From Burkholderia diffusa (GTDB lineage Bacteria; Pseudomonadota; Gammaproteobacteria; Burkholderiales; Burkholderiaceae): a stretch of 64,000 nucleotides of DNA. How positions within the stretch are numbered: position 1 is the stretch's first letter; each line of letters opens with the position of its first letter. The notes beneath the pieces are model-generated. The model saw only the letters and a program-made list of their open reading frames with translations. It searched no databases and had not been told where the DNA came from. The DNA is taken from positions 61,605-125,604 of the forward strand of contig NZ_CABVPN010000025.1 in assembly GCF_902499115.1 (NCBI RefSeq), written 5' to 3'. Shown here one piece after another: positions 35,625-43,630 of the stretch. The position numbers and the translations under genes were made by a program.

Positions 35625-35661
35625 AAACGGGCGCCGCGCGGCGAACCGCGGGCGCCCGTTC
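35625..35661. terminator. Bidirectional terminator between GNAT gene and transporter operon
   Basis: AACGGGCGCC, a 14-base loop, then GGGCGCCCGTT, between convergent genes. The flanking A run is on the left side (AAAA), which favours the minus-strand direction. Confidence 0.75.
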
Positions 35662-35675
35662 GCGTGTCGCGCGCG

Positions 35676-36455
35676 TTACTTGAGACTACCCGACAGGAAC
35701 CCGCGCAGGCGTTCGCTCTTCGGGTTGGCGAACACCTCGGACGGCACGCCTTCTTCCTCGACGCGCCCCTGGTGCAGGAACATCACGTGATTCGACACGT
35801 TGCGCGCGAAACCCATCTCGTGCGTGACGACGATCATCGTGCGGCCTTCCTCGGCCAGCTTCTGCATCACCTTCAGCACTTCACCGACCAGTTCCGGGTC
35901 GAGCGCCGACGTGGGCTCGTCGAACAGCATGACGTCCGGATGCATCGCCAGCGCGCGCGCGATCGCGACACGCTGCTGCTGCCCGCCCGACAGGTGCGAC
36001 GGATACTGCTTCTCGACGCGCGGCGCGAGGCCGACCTTTTCGAGATACTCGCGCGCACGCTCTTCGGCTTCCTTCTTCGGGATGCCGAGCACGTTGACGG
36101 GCGCTTCCATCACGTTCTCGATCACGTTCATGTGCGACCAGAGATTGAAATGCTGGAACACCATCGACAGCTTGGTGCGCACGCGCTGCAGCTGCTTCGA
36201 ATCGGCCGCGCGCAGCGCGCCCGTCTTGTCCGGCGTGGTGCGCACTTCCTCGCCGTCGACGATGATGCGGCCCGCGTTCGGCTGCTCGAGGAAGTTGATA
36301 CAGCGCAGCATCGTGCTCTTGCCGGAACCGGACGAGCCGATCACGCTGATCACGTCGCCCGAGTTCGCTTTCAGCGACACGCCCTTGAGCACCTCGTTGT
36401 CGCCGTACCGCTTGTGCAGATCGTCGACGAAAAGCTTCTGAGTCTGGGAATTCAT
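35676..36455 (-). CDS. hisP: Polar amino-acid ABC transporter, ATP-binding subunit (HisP-like)
   Basis: 259 residues, inner-membrane associated ATPase. Walker A is IGSSGSGKST (about 36-44), the signature LSGGQQQR near 150, and Walker B VMLFDEPTSALDP. The HisP/GlnQ family mark FQHFNLWSHMNVIENV is present and the HisP-type wording suggests histidine/lysine/arginine transport. It closes the four-gene set hisJ-hisQ-hisM-hisP on this strand, 18 bp after hisM. Confidence 0.93.
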   Translation of the reverse strand: MNSQTQKLFVDDLHKRYGDNEVLKGVSLKANSGDVISVIGSSGSGKSTMLRCINFLEQPNAGRIIVDGEEVRTTPDKTGALRAADSKQLQRVRTKLSMVFQHFNLWSHMNVIENVMEAPVNVLGIPKKEAEERAREYLEKVGLAPRVEKQYPSHLSGGQQQRVAIARALAMHPDVMLFDEPTSALDPELVGEVLKVMQKLAEEGRTMIVVTHEMGFARNVSNHVMFLHQGRVEEEGVPSEVFANPKSERLRGFLSGSLK

Positions 36456-36473
36456 CAATAGTCCTGCGAAAAC

Positions 36474-37187
36474 TTACTTGCCTTGCGGGCGCAGATACGC
36501 GAGCCAGCGACGCTCGGCCTGGCGGAACAGCCACACGAGCGTGAACGAGATCACGAGATAGAGCAGGGCGGCGATCCCGAATGCGTGGAACGACATGTAG
36601 GTCGCCGAGTTCACGTCGCGCGCGATCTTCAGGATATCCGGCACGGTCGCGGTGAACGCGACGGTGGTCGCGTGCAGCATCAGGATCACTTCGTTGCTGT
36701 ACAGCGGCAGCGCGCGGCGCAGCGCCGATGGCAGGATCACGCGGCGATACATCGTGAACGGCGTCATCCCGTATGCGCGCGCGGCTTCGATCTCGCCGTA
36801 TGACGTCGCCTTGATCGCGCCCGCGAAAATCTCGGTGGTGTACGCGCAGGTGTTCAGCGTGAACGCGAGCAGCGTGCAGTGCATCCCGTCGCGGAAGAAC
36901 GCATCGAGTAGCGGCGTGCCGCGCACGACCTGCAGGCTGTAGAGGCCGGTGTAGCAGAGCAGCAATTGCACGTACAGCGGTGTGCCGCGGAACACGTACG
37001 TGTAGAGCCACACGGCGCTCGACAGCCACTTCCTTTTCGACACGCGGGCTACCGCGAGCGGCACCGACAGGCAGAAGCCGAGTCCGATCGACACGACCAG
37101 CAGCCACAGCGTGATTGCGACGCCGGTGATCCGGAAGCCGTCGGTGTAGAGGTAGTTGCGCCAGTATTCTTGGATGAGTTCGATCAT
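36474..37187 (-). CDS. hisM: Polar amino-acid ABC transporter permease (HisM-like)
   Basis: 237 residues with about five membrane spans. The HisM-type permease marks FRGTPLYVQLLLCYTG and EIEAARAYGMTPFTMYRRVI (the EAA loop that contacts HisP) are intact. Its ATG overlaps the hisQ stop by four bases (ATGA), so the two permeases are translationally coupled and probably form a heterodimer. Confidence 0.93.
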   Translation of the reverse strand: MIELIQEYWRNYLYTDGFRITGVAITLWLLVVSIGLGFCLSVPLAVARVSKRKWLSSAVWLYTYVFRGTPLYVQLLLCYTGLYSLQVVRGTPLLDAFFRDGMHCTLLAFTLNTCAYTTEIFAGAIKATSYGEIEAARAYGMTPFTMYRRVILPSALRRALPLYSNEVILMLHATTVAFTATVPDILKIARDVNSATYMSFHAFGIAALLYLVISFTLVWLFRQAERRWLAYLRPQGK

Positions 37188-37873
37188 AGGTCAGCCTTGC
37201 GGACACCGGTCGAGTAGCGCTTTTCGAGCCACATCAGCACGAAGTTCGAGATCGTCGTGATGGCGAGGTAGACCGCTCCCGCGATCAGCGTGAAGAAGAA
37301 GAACCGCAGCGTGCCCTTGCCGGCGTCCTGTGACGCCTTCACGACGTCCGCGAGGCCGATGATCGACACCAGTGCGGTCGACTTCACGAGCACCTGCCAG
37401 TTGTTGCCGATGCCTGGCAGCGCGAAGCGCATCATCTGCGGGAACATGATCCGCGTGAACACCTGCCAGTTCGTCATTCCGTATGCGCTGCCGGCCTCGA
37501 GCTGGCCGCGCGGCACCGACAGGAACGCGCCGCGGAAGGTCTCGGTGAAGTACGCGCCGTAGATGAAGCCGAGCACGAGCACGCCGGCGAGGAACGGGTC
37601 GATGTCGATCTGGTCCCAGCCGAGTGCATCGGTCGCCATGTTCAGCCAGATCTGCAGGCTGTAGAACAGCAGCAGCATCAGCACGAGGTCGGGCACGCCG
37701 CGGATCAGCGTGGTGTAGACGGTGCCGGCGCCGTGCGTGAAGCGGTTGCGCGACAGCTTCGCGCCCGCGCCGAGCAGGCCCAGCAGGAACGAGAGCGCGA
37801 GCGAAAGCACCGCCAGTTTGACGGTTTGCCAGGTGCCTGCGAGGATCAGCGGGCCGTAGCCTTGTAGAAACAT
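37184..37873 (-). CDS. hisQ: Polar amino-acid ABC transporter permease (HisQ-like)
   Basis: 229 residues with about five membrane spans. Marks are the TWQTVKLAVLSLALSFLLG opening span, LIRGVPDLVLMLLLFYSLQI, and the EAA loop QLEAGSAYGMTNWQVFTRI. The start at ATG 37873 (MFLQGYGPLIL) fits the family. It lies 228 bp downstream of the binding-protein gene; this gap contains no gene I can support. Confidence 0.93.
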   Translation of the reverse strand: MFLQGYGPLILAGTWQTVKLAVLSLALSFLLGLLGAGAKLSRNRFTHGAGTVYTTLIRGVPDLVLMLLLFYSLQIWLNMATDALGWDQIDIDPFLAGVLVLGFIYGAYFTETFRGAFLSVPRGQLEAGSAYGMTNWQVFTRIMFPQMMRFALPGIGNNWQVLVKSTALVSIIGLADVVKASQDAGKGTLRFFFFTLIAGAVYLAITTISNFVLMWLEKRYSTGVRKADL

Positions 37874-38101
37874 ATGTGGTCCCTGGTGTGGTCCCGGACG
37901 GCGCACGCGGTGCGCCGCGAAAGACGCGCCCGCCAAGCTGCGCGGAACGCCCCGTGCGTATCATGTCCGTCCGCCCCCGGCAACGGTGCCGGGCCGGCCC
38001 GTCGCGGGGAGCGGCGGGCGAGGCGCGGGCGGCGCGTGGTTGACTGCCTGTACTGCCGGACGCGGGGCGCCCCCGCATCCGCTTCCCGTCATTGTCGGCG
38101 C

Positions 38102-38878
38102 TCAGCGAGCCGAGTAGACGCTGAACGAGAAATACTTGCGCGACAGTCGGTCGTACGTGCCGTCCTTGTGCATGTCGGCCAGCGCCTTGTTGATCTTGAG
38201 CTTCAGGTCCGTGTCTTCCTTGCGCAGGCCGATCGCGGTGCCGTCGCCGATCGTCTTCGGATCCTTCACTTCCGGACCGGCGAACGCGAAGCCCTTGCCG
38301 CGCGGCGTGCGCAGGAAGCCGTAGTCGGCCTGCAGTTCATCCTGCAGCGTCGCGTCGAGGCGGCCCGAGCCGAGGTCGGCATAGACCTGGTCCTGGTTCT
38401 GGTAAGGAATGATCGTCACGCCTTGCGGTTCCCAGTACGCCTTCGCGTAGGATTCCTGCGTCGAACCTTGCTCGACGCCGACGTGCTTGCCCTTGAGCGA
38501 CGCGACCGTCGGCAGCAGCGGCGAGCCGGCCTTCGCGATCATCCGCGCGGGTGCGTCGTACACCTTGTCGGAGAAGTCAATCTGCTCGCGACGCTTGTCC
38601 GTGACGGTCAGCGACGACACGATGACGTCGTACTTCTTCGCCTTCAGCGCGGGGATGATCCCGTCGAGATCTTGCGCGACCCACACGCACTTCACGTTGA
38701 TGCGCTTGCAGATTTCCTTGGTGAGATCGACGTCGAAACCGACGATCTCGCCGCTCGGCGCGGTCGACTCGAACGGCGGGTAGCTGGCGTCGACACCGAT
38801 CCGCACGGTCTTCCACTCTTTCGCGAAGGCGCTGCCCGCCACGAGGGCGAGGGCGGCGCACAGGGCGGCCTTCTTCAT
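38102..38878 (-). CDS. hisJ: Periplasmic lysine/arginine/ornithine/histidine-binding protein
   Basis: 258 residues, SBP_bac_3 family. A signal peptide ends GSAFAKEW, and the mature protein opens VRIGVDASYPPFES, typical of HisJ/ArgT. Later marks are GFDVDLTKEICKRINVKCVW with VAQDLDGIIPALKAKKYD, and the hinge near VGVEQGSTQESYA. The ATG at 38878 is preferred because AAAAGG then lies six bases upstream; ATG 38884 is the alternative. As first gene it is separated from hisQ, as usual for a highly expressed binding protein. Confidence 0.93.
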   Translation of the reverse strand: MKKAALCAALALVAGSAFAKEWKTVRIGVDASYPPFESTAPSGEIVGFDVDLTKEICKRINVKCVWVAQDLDGIIPALKAKKYDVIVSSLTVTDKRREQIDFSDKVYDAPARMIAKAGSPLLPTVASLKGKHVGVEQGSTQESYAKAYWEPQGVTIIPYQNQDQVYADLGSGRLDATLQDELQADYGFLRTPRGKGFAFAGPEVKDPKTIGDGTAIGLRKEDTDLKLKINKALADMHKDGTYDRLSRKYFSFSVYSAR

Positions 38879-39247
38879 TTCCATCCTTTTGTCGCTCACT
38901 TCCGGGAGGGCGCTCGCGGCCGGTCGGGCCGGGCGCCGCGGCGTATTCTAGACGGCCAAAATTCGTGTTTCGGCGCGCTGGCAACGGCGCTCGCCGGACG
39001 GGCGAACGCCAAAAGGGCGGTATTTTACCCGAACGCGATACCCGGAAAACGGCAATCCGGCGTGACCGATGGATTCTTCGATCTGCTCGTTGCGGCAATC
39101 GTGGTATTCGCAACGAGCATTGCGTCGATTGGTTTCGTGAGTGCAACGATGCGGTGCGCGGACGGCGGATTGTGGCGCGCTTGGCGCGCCCCTACAGTGC
39201 AGGTAAACCCGAAGAAAGAATGTCTGCCCTGCCGGAGTGCCCGCCCC
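38879..39247. other. Intergenic region with a perfect 11-bp inverted repeat
   Basis: This interval between the divergent hisJ and pirin-like genes has no supported gene. It contains the inverted repeat TGCTCGTTGCG (39084-39094) and CGCAACGAGCA (39109-39119) separated by 14 bases. No T run follows, so it is not an intrinsic terminator; it could be an operator or an RNA structure. Confidence 0.6.
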
Positions 39248-39946
39248 ATGTTCCAGATCCGCCGCGCCGCCGACCGCTGCCACACGCGCCAAGGCTGGCT
39301 CGAGTCGAGTCACAGCTTTCCGCTTGTCGGCCACGCCGAGGCCGCGCATCCGCCGTTCGGCGCGCTGCGCGTGCTGAGCGAGGACCGGATCGCGCCGACG
39401 CGCGGCTTCGGGATGCAGCCGCGCCGCGACCTAGAAATCGTCACCTACGTATTGGACGGCGCGCTCGCGCATCGCGACAGCCTTGGCAACGGCGCCATCG
39501 TGCGGGCCGGCGGCATCCAGCGGATGAGCGCCGGCACGGGGCTCATGCACAGTGAAACCAATGCGTCGCGCGACCGGGTGCTGCATCTGCTGCAGATCTG
39601 GCTGCAGCCGGCCGAGCGCGGCGGGCGGCCCGGTTACGCTCAACGGCGTTTCGCCGACGACGAGAAGCGCGGCCGCCTGCGGCTCGTCGCGTCTGCGGAC
39701 GGCGACGACGGCGCGCTGTCGATCGGTGCGGATGCGCGGATCTTCGTGGGGCTGCTTGACGGCGACGAGGAGGTGGCAATCGGCGTGCCGGCCGGACGCG
39801 GTACTTATGTGCACGTCGCGCGCGGCGACGTGGAAGTCAACGGCCACGCGCTGGCCGCGGGCGACGGCGCGCGGATCGCCGGGGTGGACGCGATCGCGTT
39901 CGCACGCGGCCGGGCGGCCGAGGTGCTGCTGTTCGACGTCGCCTGA
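39248..39946 (+). CDS. Pirin-family (YhaK-like) bicupin protein with altered metal site
   Basis: 232 residues, two cupin domains, cytoplasmic. Family marks are RVLSEDRIAPTRGFG, DLEIVTYVLDGALAHRDSLGN and MSAGTGLMHSETN. In metal-binding pirins the first two ligands are the His of a H-P-H-R segment; here it is QPRR (Q57, R59), while H101 and E103 are kept. So quercetinase-type iron chemistry is doubtful. The start at ATG 39248 gives the normal MxxIRRAxxR opening. Confidence 0.88.
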   Translation: MFQIRRAADRCHTRQGWLESSHSFPLVGHAEAAHPPFGALRVLSEDRIAPTRGFGMQPRRDLEIVTYVLDGALAHRDSLGNGAIVRAGGIQRMSAGTGLMHSETNASRDRVLHLLQIWLQPAERGGRPGYAQRRFADDEKRGRLRLVASADGDDGALSIGADARIFVGLLDGDEEVAIGVPAGRGTYVHVARGDVEVNGHALAAGDGARIAGVDAIAFARGRAAEVLLFDVA

Positions 39947-39955
39947 AACGAAACA

Positions 39956-39985
39956 GGGGACGCGGGCCGAGTACCCGCGTCCCCC
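39956..39985. terminator. Hairpin between pirin-like and Spy-like genes
   Basis: GGGGACGCGGG, a 7-base loop, then CCCGCGTCCCC: a perfect stem between convergent genes. The T run is weak, so efficiency is uncertain. Confidence 0.65.
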
Positions 39986-40016
39986 GCGATGCCGCCCGGG
40001 GAGGCGGCCCGCCGGC

Positions 40017-40568
40017 TTACTGCGCCGGCGCCGACGCGGCCTTTGCCGCGCGGTGCTGCTGCCAGCGTTCCTTCATCGTCTCGTGACGCTGCTCCATCCG
40101 CGCGAATTGCTGCTTCAGCGCGGTGCTGACCGTCGTTTTCTGCTGGTCGTTCAGTCCGTTGTAGAACGCGAGCCAGGCGGCCGAACTCTGCTCGCGCAGC
40201 TGCGCATTCTGCTGCTCGGCCTGCTGGCGGGCGGCGTGCATCGCGTTCAGGTCGAGGATCGGCTGATTCTGCTGCGCCTTGAATTGCTCGCGCATCTGCT
40301 CGTGGCTCTTGCGCATCGCCTCATGGTTCTGCTTCATCGTGTTGACGGCCGTCTGCCATTGCTGCTCCTGCGATGCGTTGAGCTTCAGCTGATCGTGCAG
40401 CTTCATGATCACGCCGAACGGGCCGCCGTCATGGCCGCCGTGCATCTGGTGCATGCCGGGGCCGCCCGGCGGCGGCATGTCGGTGGGCTGCGCGGCATGC
40501 GCGGTGCCGAATGCGAGAGCGAGCACAGTGGCGGCCGCAATGGCCACGCGGGAAGTGTTCTTATACAT
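40017..40568 (-). CDS. Spy/CpxP-family periplasmic protein (LTXXQ motif)
   Basis: 183 residues. The signal peptide ends FGTAHAAQ. The mature protein is Met/Gln/His-rich and mainly helical, with the two LTxxQ-like turns LNASQEQQWQ and LNDQQKTTVS. Spy and CpxP are stress-induced periplasmic chaperones or sensors. CAGGAG precedes ATG 40568. It is divergent from a response regulator/kinase pair, the same arrangement as cpxP and cpxRA in E. coli, so control by that system is likely. The His/Met-rich stretch (GPGMHQMHGGHDGG) could bind metal. Confidence 0.87.
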   Translation of the reverse strand: MYKNTSRVAIAAATVLALAFGTAHAAQPTDMPPPGGPGMHQMHGGHDGGPFGVIMKLHDQLKLNASQEQQWQTAVNTMKQNHEAMRKSHEQMREQFKAQQNQPILDLNAMHAARQQAEQQNAQLREQSSAAWLAFYNGLNDQQKTTVSTALKQQFARMEQRHETMKERWQQHRAAKAASAPAQ

Positions 40569-40792
40569 TTCAGAAACTCCTGTATCCAAAGGGTCCGGCG
40601 ATGCGGTGCGCGGGTGACGCGAATGCCGCATCCGGTAAGACGCAGGTTAGCGGCGCGTGCCCCGGCGGATGTTACGTGGGGTGGCTGCCGGGTTACGGTG
40701 CATTACAGTTCCCTTGCGTCGTAACCCGCAGTAACCCTTTCGTTCCTTTGAACCGTTCTTCGACTCCGCGCTCGCGCGGTAAACTTCGAGCC

Positions 40793-41518
40793 ATGACTAC
40801 CCAGATCCTCATCGTCGACGACGACCAAGAACTCCGTGACCTGCTGCGCGACTATCTCGTGCGCCAGGGGATGGAAGTGTCCGTGCTGCACGACGCGGCG
40901 ACGCTCGAGAAGCGTCTCGAGCGCGAGCGGCCCGACCTGATCGTGCTGGACCTGATGATGCCCGGCGTGGACGGCCTGACCGCGCTGCGCCAGCTGCGCG
41001 CGGCCGGCGACGACATCCCCGTGATCATGCTGACGGCGCGCGCGGACGACGTCGACCGCATCGTCGGGCTCGAACTCGGCGCGGACGACTACCTCGGCAA
41101 GCCGTTCAACCCGCGCGAGCTGCTCGCGCGCGTCCAGGCCGTGCTGCGCCGCCGCCGGGCGACGCCGTCGGCGGCGGCACCCGAGCAGCGCGAGCCGTTC
41201 GCGTTCGGCCGCTTCGTGCTCGACTTCCAGGGGCGCACGCTGTCGGTCGACGGCAAGCCGGCGACGCTGTCGAGCAGCGAATTCGCGCTGCTGAAGATCT
41301 TCGTGAACCACTCGCTGCGCACGCTCACGCGCGAGCGGTTGCTCGAGCTGCTGCACGGGCCCGAGTACGACGGCACCGACCGCGGCATCGACGTCCAGGT
41401 GTGGCGCCTGCGCCGCATCCTGGAAACGGATCCGTCGACGCCGCGCTTCATCCAGACGGTCCGCGGGCGCGGCTACGTGTTCGTGCCCGACGGCGAGGCC
41501 CATGCGCAAACCCATTGA
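40793..41518 (+). CDS. OmpR-family response regulator
   Basis: 241 residues. The receiver domain (1-120) has the acidic pair VDDDQ, the phosphorylated D53 in LIVLDLMMPG and Lys in GKPFNPREL. The winged-helix DNA-binding domain (140-235) ends VRGRGYVFVPD. It overlaps the downstream sensor kinase gene by 17 bp. It is divergent from the Spy/CpxP-like gene. Confidence 0.95.
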   Translation: MTTQILIVDDDQELRDLLRDYLVRQGMEVSVLHDAATLEKRLERERPDLIVLDLMMPGVDGLTALRQLRAAGDDIPVIMLTARADDVDRIVGLELGADDYLGKPFNPRELLARVQAVLRRRRATPSAAAPEQREPFAFGRFVLDFQGRTLSVDGKPATLSSSEFALLKIFVNHSLRTLTRERLLELLHGPEYDGTDRGIDVQVWRLRRILETDPSTPRFIQTVRGRGYVFVPDGEAHAQTH

Positions 41519-42818
41519 TTCACTGTTCGGACGGCTGGCGCTGCTGGTCGTCGGCGTGCTGCTCCTGTCGCACTTCGCGTGGTTCTTCGCGATGCGCCTC
41601 GAGCGCAGCCAGATGCAGACGCGTTACGCGGTCGAGGAGGCCGCCTTCCTCGTCGACGCCGTGCGCCAGCACGTCGAGCGCACGCCCGACCAGCCGCTGC
41701 CGTCACGGGTGCGGCTGGTGTCGCCGGACAGTCCCGACGTGCCGACGAGCGCAGGCTCGAACCTGCCGGCGCCGCTCAAGCGTTTCCGCGACGACGTGAG
41801 CGAGCGCATGCCGGCCGGCACCCGGGTCGAGATCGGCGCGCCGGGCCATCCGCCGGTGCTGTGGGTCAAGGAACCGACCGATCGCAACTGGATCGTGGTG
41901 CCGGTGCAGCCGCTGCGCCCGCCGCGCTCGCTCGACCGGATGCTGCTGTGGCTCGGCACGATCTTCTCGGCAGGCGTGATCGCCGCGCTGTTCGCGGCCT
42001 GGCAACTGCAGCAGCCGCTGCGCTCGCTGGCGCGCGCGGTCGCGCGCTTCGGCCGCGGCCAGCCGGTGCCGCCGCTGCGCGAGCGCGGCCCGCGTGAGCT
42101 GCGCCAGCTCACACACGGCTTCAACCAGATGGTGGAACAGGTGTCGCAGGCCGAGAGCGATCGCGCGGTGATGCTGGCCGGCGTCGCGCACGACCTGCGC
42201 ACGCCGCTCGCGCGGATGCGCCTGCGCGCGGAAATGATGGACGACGCGCGGCTGCGCGACGGTGTGGTGCGCGATGTCGACTCGATGTCGCACATCGTCG
42301 ACCAGTTCCTCGTGTTCGCGCACGGCGGGGCGGACCGCAGCGAGCCCGTGCCGGTCGACCAGACCTGCGAGCGGATCGCGCGCAGCTATCGCGCGGTCGC
42401 ACCGAACGCGCCGGCGGTCCAGACGCATCTGGCCGCCGACGAAGGTTTCTGCCTGCCGACCGCGACGCTCGACCGGATCCTCTCGAACCTGCTGGACAAT
42501 GCGCATGCGTACGGCGCGCCACCCGTGCTCGTCGAGACGGCGCGTACGCCGACGGGTTACGTGCTGTCGGTCAGCGACAGCGGCGGCGGGATCGCGCCGC
42601 GCGACCTCGCGGCCGCGACGCGGCCGTTCGTGCGGCTCGACCCGGCGCGCGGCGGCAACGGCCACAGCGGGCTCGGGCTCGCGATCGTCGAGCGGTTGGT
42701 GCTGAGGCTGGGCGGGGCGTGCGAGATCGGCAATCGTCCCGAGGGCGGCCTGCGCGTGGCGATGACGTTCCCGTTCGACGCGGTGCCGAAGGACGAACTG
42801 CACGCCCAGGCCGCATAA
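41502..42818 (+). CDS. Sensor histidine kinase (EnvZ/CpxA type)
   Basis: 438 residues in the inner membrane. A first span (about 12-30) and a second (about 147-167) enclose a periplasmic sensor loop of about 115 residues. A HAMP domain follows (about 168-218, LARAVARFGRGQPVPPLRERG). The H-box is MLAGVAHDLRTPLARMR with His230. The ATPase domain has NLLDNAHAYG, DSGGGIAP and GHSGLGLAIVERL. It phosphorylates the response regulator it overlaps. The signal is unknown; the neighbouring Spy-like gene suggests envelope stress. Confidence 0.94.
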   Translation: MRKPIDSLFGRLALLVVGVLLLSHFAWFFAMRLERSQMQTRYAVEEAAFLVDAVRQHVERTPDQPLPSRVRLVSPDSPDVPTSAGSNLPAPLKRFRDDVSERMPAGTRVEIGAPGHPPVLWVKEPTDRNWIVVPVQPLRPPRSLDRMLLWLGTIFSAGVIAALFAAWQLQQPLRSLARAVARFGRGQPVPPLRERGPRELRQLTHGFNQMVEQVSQAESDRAVMLAGVAHDLRTPLARMRLRAEMMDDARLRDGVVRDVDSMSHIVDQFLVFAHGGADRSEPVPVDQTCERIARSYRAVAPNAPAVQTHLAADEGFCLPTATLDRILSNLLDNAHAYGAPPVLVETARTPTGYVLSVSDSGGGIAPRDLAAATRPFVRLDPARGGNGHSGLGLAIVERLVLRLGGACEIGNRPEGGLRVAMTFPFDAVPKDELHAQAA

Positions 42819-42858
42819 GCGGCGGATGCGGCGCCTGCCGGGCAGGCGCCGCGTGGCA

Positions 42859-43125
42859 TCATTCGCCGAACAGCGTGCCGAGCGTCTCGGCGGCGTTGCT
42901 GTCGATGGTGTTGTAGGTCACGCTCGTGGCCTCGAAGATATAGACGGTCGTGTAGCGGCCGAGGCGCTCCAGAATCTCCTCCTGCAGCGATTCCGGCACG
43001 ATGTTCATGTTCAGGTACCATGCCGTCGACGACAGCCGCGTCTGGAACGACCCATACTCCTGCATCAGCTCGTAGAACGCATCGGCATCCTGATCGCGGC
43101 AGACGATCACCAAGTTTCCTGCCAT
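42859..43125 (-). CDS. Small protein, possible Cas2/SinR-like ferredoxin fold
   Basis: 88 residues. The start at ATG 43125 is set by GGAGGAAGGGA just upstream. The sequence begins with a beta strand (NLVIVCRDQ), then a helix (DADAFYELMQEYG), then a strand pair around LSSTAWYLNMNI, a second helix (ESLQEEILERL) and a strand (TTVYIFEATSVTYN). This order is that of ferredoxin-like Cas2, VapD and SinR-family proteins, where the L-x-S-T-x-W segment is also typical. There is no cas gene or CRISPR nearby. Identification is tentative and function unknown. Confidence 0.7.
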   Translation of the reverse strand: MAGNLVIVCRDQDADAFYELMQEYGSFQTRLSSTAWYLNMNIVPESLQEEILERLGRYTTVYIFEATSVTYNTIDSNAAETLGTLFGE

Positions 43126-43630
43126 TCCCTTCCTCCCGCTGGTCGGTCGATCCCTGGCGGCTGTGGTCAACACCGACGCCAGGGGCTAGCCCCGATCATA
43201 CCTGCTTCGCCGCAATCGTCCGCTGACGTCCGGCACGGTTTGCGTCCGCGTGCGGTTGGCGGGTTCCCGGCCGGCCCAGATCACGGCATAATTCGGGGCC
43301 TGCATGCCGGCCGGAGGACCGCGGTCGGGCTGCTCCGTATCCCACGCCTGTTGTTCGCCCGCGTGCCGGGCACGATCCGTGCGCCGTTCGCGCGTCGCGC
43401 GGCCCCGCGCCGGCCCCGGACGGTTGAACCTGAAATACAGGTTGGTGTAGTGTCGTGCCGTCGCGGCCCGACTCGCCGCGCCGGGAGCGCAGCCTGCACG
43501 CACGGCGCCTCGCGCCGGCGTCAGATCGTGAATCAATCGAATTACCGCGTCGAATTACCGCGCCCGTGCGCTTTGCCATGAATCAACATCGTCTGCCGGC
43601 TTCGTTCGGCCTTACCGGGGAGGGCGCCTG

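Noticed and set aside
42859..43125. The Cas2-like small protein as part of a CRISPR system
   Set aside because: There is no cas1, effector gene or repeat array in the window; the fold similarity alone does not imply CRISPR.
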